64,000 nucleotides of DNA from Thalassotalea sp. G2M2-11. GTDB lineage: Bacteria > Pseudomonadota > Gammaproteobacteria > Enterobacterales > Alteromonadaceae. Under the pieces are notes generated by a model, which saw only the letters and a program-made list of their open reading frames with translations, was not told where the DNA came from and searched no databases. The translations under genes and the position numbers were made by a program. Numbering within the stretch: position 1 is the stretch's first letter; every line of letters begins with the position of its first letter. The DNA is taken from assembly GCF_017168195.1 (NCBI RefSeq), contig NZ_JADNYL010000001.1, positions 310,001 to 374,000 on the forward strand, given 5' to 3'. Positions 20,180 to 29,241 of the stretch are shown here, piece by piece.

Positions 20180-20318
20180 ACATTGATGTATAATTAAAAT
20201 TATTAGATAGTAAACTATGTGTAGATTTACTATAAATAAAAAGAGCACCGTTAAAGAATTAATGAACAGTTCAAATTGAACTATTAGGTTTCACAACAAT
20301 AACAAAAGGGGCCAAATA

Positions 20319-20582
20319 ATGGCAAAGGGGCAATCGTTACAAGACCCATTTTTGAATGCTTTACGTCGTGATCGCATTCCAGTTGCAATATACTTAGTGA
20401 ATGGGATTAAACTACAAGGACAAGTAGAATCATTCGATCAATTTGTGATATTACTGAAAAACACCGTCAGTCAAATGGTATATAAACATGCTATTTCAAC
20501 TGTGGTACCAGCCAGAGCAGTGAATACCTCGCCTCAAGCAAATCAAGCTGGCTACAACCCATCTATGGATCAAGAAGATTAA
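20319..20582 (+). CDS. hfq: RNA chaperone Hfq
   Basis: An 87-residue Sm-like hexameric RNA chaperone that pairs small RNAs with mRNAs. Sm1 ([21 protein letters not shown]) and Sm2 ([12 protein letters not shown]) motifs and the N-terminal [10 protein letters not shown] stretch are canonical. The C-terminal tail is short (about 20 residues, ending in SMDQED) compared with the 102-residue E. coli protein. AAAGGGGCC precedes the ATG. It is followed 33 bases later by hflX. Confidence 0.98.
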   Translation: MAKGQSLQDPFLNALRRDRIPVAIYLVNGIKLQGQVESFDQFVILLKNTVSQMVYKHAISTVVPARAVNTSPQANQAGYNPSMDQED

Positions 20583-20615
20583 TGATCATAGCCAGTATTG
20601 TACGGAGTCGCTCAT

Positions 20616-21902
20616 TTGTTTGATAGGTATCAAGCAGGTGAGCAGGCGATACTTGTTCATGTAGACTTTCCTGATGAAAATGCCCGAGAGGATTTACAAG
20701 AGTTTGAAATGCTTGTGGATTCTGCGGGTATTGACGCTTTAACAGTTGTCACTGGAAAACGTAATACCCCACACACTAAATATTTTGTTGGTAGTGGTAA
20801 AGCGCAAGAAATTGCAGATGCCGTGAAATTGTATGATGCCAATGTCATCTTATTTAATCATAGCCTCTCACCATCACAAGAAAAAAATATTGAAGCCTTA
20901 TGTCAATGTCGCGTCGTTGATCGTACTACTTTGATTTTAGATATTTTTGCTCAGCGTGCCCGTACTCATGAAGGTAAATTACAAGTAGAGCTCGCACAGC
21001 TGCGTCATATTAGCACGCGACTGATCCGTGGTTGGACGCATTTAGAAAGGCAAAAAGGTGGTATAGGTTTACGAGGCCCAGGGGAAACCCAATTAGAAAC
21101 GGATAGACGTTTATTGCGTGAACGTATGGGCAGCATCAGAAAACGTCTAGAGAAAGTAGAAAAGCAACGTCAGCAAGGGCGTCGAGCAAGAAATCGTGCG
21201 GAAATACCAACCGTTTCCTTAGTAGGTTACACCAATGCGGGGAAATCCACCTTGTTTAACCGCATCACGCGAGCCGATGTATATGCTGCTGATCAGTTAT
21301 TTGCTACCTTAGATCCAACGTTGAGAAAAATTGAAGTCGAGGATGTTGGGCGAGTGATCTTGGCTGACACGGTTGGCTTTATTAGGCACTTACCGCATGA
21401 TTTAGTTGCCGCATTTAAAGCAACATTAACTGAAACGCGTGAAGCTGATTTATTACTCCATGTGATCGATATTGCTGATGAACGCCGTAGTGAGAATATC
21501 GAACAAGTACAAGAAGTGTTAAATGAAATTGAGGCAGGTGAAGTGCCACAATTACTGGTTTGCAATAAAATTGATCGACTAGAAGATGTCGAGCCACGTA
21601 TCGATCGAGACGATACGGGCAAGCCAATTCGGGTATGGCTGTCGGCGCAACAAGGCATAGGGATTGATTTGCTGTTTACCGCTTTAGCTGAGCGATTAGG
21701 GCAAGAAGTTGTGCAATATTGTCTTAAAATTCCCCCTAATTATGGAAAATTACGCGGCGCACTCTATCAGCTTAATTGCATTAATGATGAGCAATACGAT
21801 GAGCAAGGGAACTGTCTTTTACAAGTGAAATTACCCATGAAAGAGTGGCAAAGATTAATTAAACAGGATGAAGCCTTAATAGAAGACTTTATCGAACGTT
21901 AA
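20616..21902 (+). CDS. hflX: ribosome-associated GTPase HflX
   Basis: A 428-residue GTPase that splits or rescues stalled ribosomes. The start is assigned to the TTG at 20616 because the product then begins LFDRYQAGEQAILVHV, aligning with the E. coli MFDRYDAGEQAVLVH start, and GGAG (20604-20607) stands 8 bases before it; an upstream TTG at 20598 has no such support. GTPase motifs are GYTNAGKSTLFNR (G1), ADTVGFIRHLP (G3) and NKID (G4). The preceding helical region GGIGLRGPGETQLETDRR is diagnostic. It lies between hfq and hflK. Confidence 0.96.
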   Translation: MFDRYQAGEQAILVHVDFPDENAREDLQEFEMLVDSAGIDALTVVTGKRNTPHTKYFVGSGKAQEIADAVKLYDANVILFNHSLSPSQEKNIEALCQCRVVDRTTLILDIFAQRARTHEGKLQVELAQLRHISTRLIRGWTHLERQKGGIGLRGPGETQLETDRRLLRERMGSIRKRLEKVEKQRQQGRRARNRAEIPTVSLVGYTNAGKSTLFNRITRADVYAADQLFATLDPTLRKIEVEDVGRVILADTVGFIRHLPHDLVAAFKATLTETREADLLLHVIDIADERRSENIEQVQEVLNEIEAGEVPQLLVCNKIDRLEDVEPRIDRDDTGKPIRVWLSAQQGIGIDLLFTALAERLGQEVVQYCLKIPPNYGKLRGALYQLNCINDEQYDEQGNCLLQVKLPMKEWQRLIKQDEALIEDFIER

Positions 21903-21974
21903 CAGACTGATATATTAAGCACAATGTTGACTTATTATGTCAATTTCCAATTTTTTTGAATAGCGGAGAGCATC

Positions 21975-23123
21975 ATGGCTTGGAATGAACCGGGGAAAGA
22001 CGATAAAGATCCCTGGAAAAACAAAGGTGGTAATAATCAAGGGCCACCCGACTTAGACGACCTGTTAAAAGATCTAGGTAATAAATTTGGTGGCATCTTT
22101 GGTGGTAAGCCTTCTGGTGGTAGTGGAAAAAGCTTCTCATCTATTGGTATTAGCTTAGTGCTGATTATTGCTATTTTAGTGTATGCCTTTAGTGGTTTTT
22201 ATACCGTGAAAGAAGCCGAAAAAGGAATTGTTTTACGTTTTGGTCAATACACGGGAATGGTTGATCCTGGATTACGTTGGAAATGGACGTTTATGGAACG
22301 TGTTATTCCTATCGATATCCAAACCACGCGTGATTTACCGGCCTCAGGCTTTATGTTGACTCAAGATGAAAATGTTGTTCGTGTTGAAATGCAAATTCAG
22401 TATCGAGTGGTTGACCCGCGAAGCTATGTATTTAGCGTAACTAATGCGGATGACAGTTTGAGCCAAGCATTAGATAGTGCGCTAAGGTATGTGGTTGGTC
22501 ACTCAAGAATGGATGATATTTTAACGAGTGGTCGTGAACAAGTGCGTCAAGATGTTTGGGCTGAGTTAAATAAAATTATTGAGCCTTATAACTTAGGGTT
22601 AATTGTCGTTGATGTGAACTTTAAAGATGCCCGCCCGCCAGAAGAGGTGAAAGATGCCTTTGATGACGCAATTGCAGCGCAAGAAGATGAAGTACGTTAC
22701 CTGCGTGAAGCTCAAGCTTATGCTCGTGGTATCGAGCCAAGAGCGCGTGGTCGAGTGAAGCGTATGGAACAAGAAGCCTTGGCTTATAAACAACAAACAG
22801 TGTTAGATGCAGAAGGTGAAGTTGCACGTTTTGAAAAACTTTTACCTGAGTATCAAGCTGCACCTGATGTGACAAGAAAACGTTTATACCTTTCAACGAT
22901 GGAAACGGTATATAGCAATACCAGCAAAGTTATGGTTGATGTAGAAGGTGGTAATAATATGATTTATTTACCATTAGATAAAATTATGGAGCAACAGTCA
23001 GGTACGCAACGAATATTGCCTAAATCAGCACCAAATGTGAGAAGTTCATCAACTAATAATACCACGAGTTCCGCACCTGCGATGTCAGGGCGTAGTGATC
23101 GATTTAATAATGGGAGAAACTAA
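21975..23123 (+). CDS. hflK: FtsH protease modulator HflK
   Basis: A 382-residue SPFH/band-7 membrane protein that forms the HflKC vault around the FtsH protease. A Gly/Asp/Asn-rich cytoplasmic N-terminus (MAWNEPGKDDKDPW) is followed by one membrane segment at about residues 54-76 and the SPFH domain (EKGIVLRFGQYTGMVDPGLRWK). A coiled-coil region carries ARGIEPRARGRVKRMEQEALAYK. The Ser/Asn-rich tail (after about 345) is variable in the family. A good ribosome site (GCGGAGAG) precedes the ATG and hflC follows 3 bases after the stop. Confidence 0.97.
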   Translation: MAWNEPGKDDKDPWKNKGGNNQGPPDLDDLLKDLGNKFGGIFGGKPSGGSGKSFSSIGISLVLIIAILVYAFSGFYTVKEAEKGIVLRFGQYTGMVDPGLRWKWTFMERVIPIDIQTTRDLPASGFMLTQDENVVRVEMQIQYRVVDPRSYVFSVTNADDSLSQALDSALRYVVGHSRMDDILTSGREQVRQDVWAELNKIIEPYNLGLIVVDVNFKDARPPEEVKDAFDDAIAAQEDEVRYLREAQAYARGIEPRARGRVKRMEQEALAYKQQTVLDAEGEVARFEKLLPEYQAAPDVTRKRLYLSTMETVYSNTSKVMVDVEGGNNMIYLPLDKIMEQQSGTQRILPKSAPNVRSSSTNNTTSSAPAMSGRSDRFNNGRN

Positions 23124-23126
23124 GCG

Positions 23127-24008
23127 ATGAAGAATTTTATAATTGCTGTGCTTGCCGCATTGTTTGTCTTAGTTATTTCATCGCTTTTTATCGTGTTTGA
23201 AGGTCAGCGAGCTATTGTGTTCAAGTTTTCAGAAATGAAAAAAGACACAGACAATAAACCGGTGATTTATGAGCCTGGTTTACATTTTAAGTTTCCGTTA
23301 ATTGAAACGGTACGTAAAATTGATGCACGTATTCAAACACTGGATGAAGCACCTGATCGTTTTGTAACCTCTGAAAAGAAAGACTTAATGGTGGATTCGT
23401 ATGCTAAGTGGCGTATTGTCGATTTTTCTACCTATTACTTACGTACTTCAGGCTCTATTGAAAATGCAGGTGCCTTGTTAAAACAAAAGATTAATAATGG
23501 CTTAAGAACTGAGTTTGGTTCGCGCACAATCAAGGAAATTGTCTCTGGGGATCGTGATGACATTATGGCGAAAGCATTGGAGAGCTCTGAATCTAGTCGT
23601 AAAGATCTTGGTATTGATGTGATTGATGTGCGAGTAAAAGCAATTAACCTTCCAGCTGAAGTAAGCGCTTCAATTTATGATCGTATGCGTGCTGAACGAA
23701 CTGCTGTTGCCAAGGAGCATCGCTCACAAGGTCAAGAGCAATCAGAAATTATTCGCGCAACCATCGATGCTAAAGTCACCGTTATGTTAGCAACGGCGCA
23801 AAAGCAAGCGTTTGAAATTCGTGGTGAAGGTGAGGCACTTGCGGCAAAAGTTTATGCGGATGCCTATAGTAAGGATGCCGAGTTTTTTGATTTTTTCAGA
23901 AGTTTAATGGCTTATGAAAAAAGCTTTAGTAATAAAAATGATATCTTAGTGGTCAAGCCTGATAGTGAATTTTTTCATTACTTGAAAAAAAGCGCTAAAG
24001 TACAGTAG
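23127..24008 (+). CDS. hflC: FtsH protease modulator HflC
   Basis: A 293-residue SPFH partner of HflK. An N-terminal membrane anchor (about residues 4-25) is followed by the SPFH domain (GQRAIVFKFSEM ... EPGLHFKFPLIETV). A helical region with RMRAERTAVAKEHRSQGQEQSEIIRA, typical of HflC, precedes the C-terminus (SEFFHYLKKS). It is translated directly behind hflK (3-base gap) and followed by a strong terminator. Confidence 0.97.
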   Translation: MKNFIIAVLAALFVLVISSLFIVFEGQRAIVFKFSEMKKDTDNKPVIYEPGLHFKFPLIETVRKIDARIQTLDEAPDRFVTSEKKDLMVDSYAKWRIVDFSTYYLRTSGSIENAGALLKQKINNGLRTEFGSRTIKEIVSGDRDDIMAKALESSESSRKDLGIDVIDVRVKAINLPAEVSASIYDRMRAERTAVAKEHRSQGQEQSEIIRATIDAKVTVMLATAQKQAFEIRGEGEALAAKVYADAYSKDAEFFDFFRSLMAYEKSFSNKNDILVVKPDSEFFHYLKKSAKVQ

Positions 24009-24031
24009 TGATCACACACGTTCATTAGTTG

Positions 24032-24062
24032 AAAAAGCCATGACAGTGTCATGGCTTTTGTT
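24032..24062 (+). terminator. intrinsic terminator after hflC
   Basis: A 12-bp perfect stem, AAAAGCCATGAC paired with GTCATGGCTTTT around an AGT loop. It ends the hflKC transcript or attenuates it before the DUF2065 gene. Confidence 0.88.
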
Positions 24063-24094
24063 TATCAAGGCACTAACAATCGAGTTTATAAACG

Positions 24095-24289
24095 ATGAAG
24101 ATGACATTTGAGCTATTGCTCACCGCACTGGCTTTAGCATTGATTATTGAAGGGCTTATTCCCGCTTTGTTTCCCAATAAATGGCGTGCATATGTGTTGA
24201 AGTTAGCGCAAGAAACACCGCAATCGATCCGTTCTCTCGGTATTACCATTATTATTATTGGCATCATACTTTTATGGTTAGCGAGTTAA
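24095..24289 (+). CDS. DUF2065 small inner-membrane protein (YjeT-like)
   Basis: A 64-residue protein with two hydrophobic helices (about residues 4-24 and 46-63) joined by FPNKWRAYVLKLAQETPQSIRSLG, the DUF2065/YjeT pattern. It lies between hflC and purA exactly as yjeT does in E. coli. No function is established; the position suggests an envelope-quality-control association with HflKC. Confidence 0.88.
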   Translation: MKMTFELLLTALALALIIEGLIPALFPNKWRAYVLKLAQETPQSIRSLGITIIIIGIILLWLAS

Positions 24290-24392
24290 TTGGCACTTGG
24301 TTTAATAAAATGCTTTGACGAGTTAACTTGTTCTCACTAGAAGATATTCTTAAATTGTATTAAAAACCAGCAAATAATTGCTTGGACTCGAT

Positions 24393-24420
24393 TTGTTATT
24401 TTGGTAGAATCCCCGCCTAA
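24393..24420 (+). promoter_or_regulatory. probable purA promoter
   Basis: TTGTTA (24393-24398) and TAGAAT (24415-24420) are 16 bases apart and followed by a CCCCGCC discriminator, 20 bases before the purA start. The GC-rich discriminator is typical of growth-rate-controlled promoters. A purine-repressor site was not recognised. Confidence 0.45.
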
Positions 24421-25740
<1,320 letters not shown>

Positions 25741-25754
25741 CTTCAGTTTCTGTT

Positions 25755-25785
25755 AAAAAAAACCACCTTATGGGTGGTTTTTTTA
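25755..25785 (+). terminator. intrinsic terminator of purA
   Basis: A 9-bp stem AAAACCACC / GGTGGTTTT with a TTATG loop, flanked by an upstream A-run and a downstream T-run, 18 bases after the purA stop. Confidence 0.92.
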
Positions 25786-26162
25786 TATTTATTTGTTGCT
25801 AGTTATTGCTTCTGTGTATTAGTTAATTATGCTGATAACTATTTCTATATGCCAGCTCATCACCTTGTTGTTTGTCGAAAATCGCCACATTTTAACGTTA
25901 TTTATCATCCATTGATCGAAGTTCGATTATCTTCGTCTATCTTCTGAGTTCTTGCCCAATAACGCATAATGAATATTAAGCAGAATAATATGAAAATCTA
26001 TTAGAAAAATCGTATGGTAAAGGTTGATATTTAAGTCTTAGATTCCGTTTGCCAGCTTGAATGTCACGCTAGAAATACGTTAATATTAAAAATAACAAAA
26101 AGAAATAGATAGTTTGAAATATATAATATATTGATATAAATATAACGCTCCTAGGACAGATA
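25786..26162. other. 377-bp AT-rich intergenic region between purA and the malic enzyme gene
   Basis: No gene, tRNA or structured RNA was recognised here. The last 60 bases are very AT-rich and include a TATAAT at 26122-26127, a possible -10 element without a convincing -35 box. AGGA (26153-26156) is the ribosome site for the downstream gene. Confidence 0.5.
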
Positions 26163-27404
26163 ATGACAGACTTCACTCAACAAGCGCTTGATTACCATCA
26201 GTTCCCACAACCGGGGAAAATTAGTGTTGAAATTACTACACCGGCAGAAACCAGCCAAGATCTTTCTCTAGCATATAGCCCAGGTGTAGCTGAGCCAGTT
26301 AGGGCTATCGCTGAAAATCCAGATGATGTTTATAAGTACACCGGTAAAGGAAACAGTGTGGCGGTGATCACGAATGGGACTGCAATCTTAGGTCTAGGTA
26401 ACTTAGGCGGTATGGCCTCAAAACCTGTGATGGAAGGGAAAGCATTATTGTTTAAACGCTTTGCTGGAATTAATTCATTTGATATTGAAGTGAAACATAA
26501 AACGGTTGATGAGTTTATTTCTACTGTCGCTAATATTGCAGATAGTTTTGGTGGTATTAACTTAGAAGATATTAAGGCACCAGAGTGTTTTGTGATTGAA
26601 AAAGCGCTGATTGAGCGTTGTAAAGTACCAGTATTTCACGATGACCAACATGGCACCGCTATTGTGACGGCAGCGGGGATGATCAATGCGCTTGAGATCC
26701 AAGGCAAAGCATTAAAAGAAGCTAAGATTGTTTGCATGGGAGCCGGAGCGGCTGCTATTGCCTGCATGGAATTGCTAATTAAATGTGGCGCGCAACGTGA
26801 AAAAATTTATATGTTAGACACCAAAGGGGTTATTCATACTCGCCGTGATGATTTAAATGAGTATAAGAAACTTTTTGCCAATAATACTGATATGCGCACA
26901 TTAGAAGATGTGATTGAAGGCGCAGATGTGTTTGTTGGTGTGTCAGGTCCAAACGTATTAGCGGTTGAGCATGTTAAAATGATGGCGGCAAAACCTGTGA
27001 TTTTTGCTTGTTCAAATCCTGATCCTGAAATTAAGCCTGAACTGGCTAAGGCGGCAAGAGACGATGTGATTATCGCGACAGGTCGTTCTGATTATCCTAA
27101 CCAAGTGAATAATGTGCTTTGTTTCCCGTTTATTTTTAGGGGAGCATTAGACGTCAGAGCACGCACCATTAATGATGAAATGAAGGTGGCTTGTGTCCAT
27201 GCTATTCGTGAATTAGCAAAAGAGCCTGTGACCAAAGAAGTATTAGAAGCTAGCTGTGAAGAGAGTCTGTCATTTGGCAAAGATTATATTATCCCGAAAC
27301 CAACGGATTCTCGATTGCGCGGAAGGGTAGCTAAAGCGGTTGCACAAGCGGCGATTGATTCAGGTGTAGCAGCACTGGAAATGCCAAGTGATTATATGGC
27401 TTAA
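26163..27404 (+). CDS. NAD(P)-dependent malic enzyme, short form
   Basis: A 413-residue oxidative malate decarboxylase producing pyruvate and NAD(P)H. The malic N-domain shows LAYSPGVAEPVRAI, VAVITNGTAILGLGNLG, the substrate stretch GGINLEDIKAPECF and VFHDDQHGTAIV. The NAD domain shows VCMGAGAAAIACMELL and VGVSGPN. The protein stops where longer MaeB-type enzymes continue into a phosphotransacetylase-like domain, so it is the single-domain form. Cofactor preference cannot be told by eye. It is flanked by a terminator shared with metJ. Confidence 0.93.
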   Translation: MTDFTQQALDYHQFPQPGKISVEITTPAETSQDLSLAYSPGVAEPVRAIAENPDDVYKYTGKGNSVAVITNGTAILGLGNLGGMASKPVMEGKALLFKRFAGINSFDIEVKHKTVDEFISTVANIADSFGGINLEDIKAPECFVIEKALIERCKVPVFHDDQHGTAIVTAAGMINALEIQGKALKEAKIVCMGAGAAAIACMELLIKCGAQREKIYMLDTKGVIHTRRDDLNEYKKLFANNTDMRTLEDVIEGADVFVGVSGPNVLAVEHVKMMAAKPVIFACSNPDPEIKPELAKAARDDVIIATGRSDYPNQVNNVLCFPFIFRGALDVRARTINDEMKVACVHAIRELAKEPVTKEVLEASCEESLSFGKDYIIPKPTDSRLRGRVAKAVAQAAIDSGVAALEMPSDYMA

Positions 27405-27431
27405 TTGCCATTAAAAGAGCTTAAAAGCAAA

Positions 27432-27452
27432 AAAGGCCCGCGGGCCTTTCTT
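27432..27452. terminator. bidirectional terminator between the malic enzyme gene and metJ
   Basis: A perfect 9-bp inverted repeat AAAGGCCCG / CGGGCCTTT, with T-rich sequence on the right for the plus strand and T-rich complement on the left for the minus strand. It lies between two convergent genes. Confidence 0.88.
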
Positions 27453-27474
27453 GTTTTATGTGGTAGAAGAAAGT

Positions 27475-27804
27475 TTAATCTTCGTCGTTTTCGTATTGAC
27501 TGAAGTCAGTAACACCCTGTTCTTCTAGTAACTTTCTGACACTTGCGGGTAATTTTTGCTCATTATCTTTGGCTAAATCAGCATCATCCGGTAGTGGCTG
27601 ACCAGTAAAAGCATGTAAAAATGCTTCGCAAAGCAGTTCGCTGTTTGTGGCATGTCTTAAGTTATTAATTTGACGGCGAGTGCGTTCGTCAGTTAACACT
27701 TTTAACACACGTAAAGGTATAGAAACGGTGATCTTCTTAACCTGCTCACTTTTCTTACCGTGCTCGGCATAGGGGTTTATGTATTCACCATTCCACTCAG
27801 CCAT
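27475..27804 (-). CDS. metJ: methionine repressor MetJ
   Basis: A 109-residue ribbon-helix-helix repressor that uses S-adenosylmethionine as corepressor. The N-terminal [42 protein letters not shown] region (given in part) contains the DNA-binding ribbon KKITVSIPL, and the helix region [25 protein letters not shown] is canonical. It is divergent from metB, with tandem met boxes in between, so it probably represses metBL and itself. Confidence 0.98.
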   Translation of the reverse strand: MAEWNGEYINPYAEHGKKSEQVKKITVSIPLRVLKVLTDERTRRQINNLRHATNSELLCEAFLHAFTGQPLPDDADLAKDNEQKLPASVRKLLEEQGVTDFSQYENDED

Positions 27805-27924
27805 GAATTACCTCAAATAAAGTATTAATTAAATATTATGTTATCGTTTGACCAGCTTATATAACACAATGGTATCTAGAGTAGATTTTACTGGTTAACG
27901 GTAGCGAGTCAATAATGAATGTGT

Positions 27925-27948
27925 AGAAGTTTAGATGTCTAAAGTTCT
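27925..27948. promoter_or_regulatory. MetJ operator, proximal cluster (three tandem met boxes)
   Basis: Three abutting 8-mers AGAAGTTT, AGATGTCT and AAAGTTCT match the consensus AGACGTCT at about 5, 7 and 5 positions. Tandem 8-bp repeats without spacers are the hallmark of MetJ operators. Confidence 0.75.
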
Positions 27949-27976
27949 TGACCCAATAATTTAAAACATTTAGACT
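27948..27976 (+). promoter_or_regulatory. probable metB promoter overlapping the met boxes
   Basis: TTGACC (27948-27953) and TAGACT (27971-27976) are separated by 17 bases. The -10 hexamer lies inside the distal met-box array, so MetJ binding would occlude RNA polymerase. Confidence 0.55.
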
Positions 27977-27995
27977 TTTGGACGTCCAAACATCT
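27964..27995. promoter_or_regulatory. MetJ operator, distal cluster (four tandem met boxes)
   Basis: Four abutting 8-mers AAACATTT, AGACTTTT, GGACGTCC and AAACATCT resemble AGACGTCT; the third is a central palindrome. They lie 52-83 bases before metB. Confidence 0.78.
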
Positions 27996-28046
27996 ATTTG
28001 GTCTTGATGATGAAAAATCATCAATTTTCAGCATTTGGAGTAAATC

Positions 28047-29207
28047 ATGGCAGCGGGTAAAGCATCAACAATCGCGGTGAGAGCAGGTATAAATAGCGAT
28101 AAACATTATGGCGCAGTAGTGCCAGCGATTCATTTATCGAGTACCTACGCATTAAAAGGCTTTAATGATAAGCGACAATTTGATTACTCGCGTACGGGCA
28201 ACCCAACGCGTGCAACCTTTGCTGATGCTATTGCTGAACTAGAACAAGGTAGTGTTGGGATTGTGACTAGCACTGGTATGTCTGCGGTGCACTTATTGTG
28301 TCAATTGTTAACGCCTGAAGATACTGTTGTGATCCCGCATGATTGTTACGGTGGTAGTTATCGATTATTTACCCATTTAGCAAAACGTGGGTTATTCAAC
28401 CTAGTGGTTGTCGATCAAAATGATGATCACGCCCTAAGTCAAGCGTTGGCGCAAAAACCTAAGTTGGTGTTAATTGAAACGCCGAGTAACCCGTTATTAC
28501 GTATTGTTGACATTGCAGCCATTACGCAGGCAAGTCAGGCGGCGGGAGCGCTGGTTGCGGTTGATAACACCTTTTTATCACCATTATTGCAGCAGCCAGT
28601 AGCCTTAGGTGCTGATATCGTCTTTCATTCAACCACTAAGTTTATCAATGGTCACAGTGATGTGGTTGGTGGGGTTTTGGTGACTAAAGAGCAAGCCTTG
28701 GGTGAAGAGCTCGCTTGGTGGGCAAATTGTATTGGCATCACAGGTAGTGCCTTTGATAGCTATCTAGCGCTACGTGGTTTAAAAACGCTACCGTTACGTA
28801 TGAAGCAGCACCAAGAAAATGCTGATGCAGTAGCGAAATTTCTTAAGAATCATCCGGCAATTGAGCACGTTTATTTTCCTGGCTTTAGCGAGCATCCAAA
28901 TTATGCTATCGCGAAAAAACAGCAAGTGAGTGCCGGTTCGATGATGAGTTTTGAGCTCAAAGGCGGCGTGGAAGCGGTAAAAATGTTATTTGATAATTTG
29001 TCATTGTTTACGCTGGCACAATCGCTTGGCGGTGTTGAGAGCTTGATCAGTCATCCATCAACCATGACACATGCAGGCATGGAAATTGAGGCACAACTTG
29101 AAGCAGGGATCACCCAATCGTTAGTGCGAATTTCCGTGGGTATTGAAGATATTGACGATATTCTTGCTGATTTAGACCATGGATTGACGGTTAGCCAACA
29201 AGGCTAA
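28047..29207 (+). CDS. metB: cystathionine gamma-synthase
   Basis: A 386-residue PLP-dependent enzyme that condenses O-succinyl- (or acetyl-) homoserine with cysteine. The family signature is present with the PLP lysine in STTKFINGHSDVVGG; other motifs are YSRTGNPTR, VIPHDCYGGSYRLF, VDNTFLSP and SLGGVESLISHP. The ATG follows GGAG at 7 bases. It forms the metBL operon with metL 34 bases downstream and is preceded by MetJ operators. Confidence 0.95.
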   Translation: MAAGKASTIAVRAGINSDKHYGAVVPAIHLSSTYALKGFNDKRQFDYSRTGNPTRATFADAIAELEQGSVGIVTSTGMSAVHLLCQLLTPEDTVVIPHDCYGGSYRLFTHLAKRGLFNLVVVDQNDDHALSQALAQKPKLVLIETPSNPLLRIVDIAAITQASQAAGALVAVDNTFLSPLLQQPVALGADIVFHSTTKFINGHSDVVGGVLVTKEQALGEELAWWANCIGITGSAFDSYLALRGLKTLPLRMKQHQENADAVAKFLKNHPAIEHVYFPGFSEHPNYAIAKKQQVSAGSMMSFELKGGVEAVKMLFDNLSLFTLAQSLGGVESLISHPSTMTHAGMEIEAQLEAGITQSLVRISVGIEDIDDILADLDHGLTVSQQG

Positions 29208-29241
29208 ATTTTTAACACCTATTGATGAATTTGAGCGCATT

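Noticed and set aside
25786..26162. Possible riboswitch or small RNA between purA and the malic enzyme gene
   Set aside because: No conserved riboswitch core or clear stem system was seen; only AT-rich sequence and one possible -10 box.
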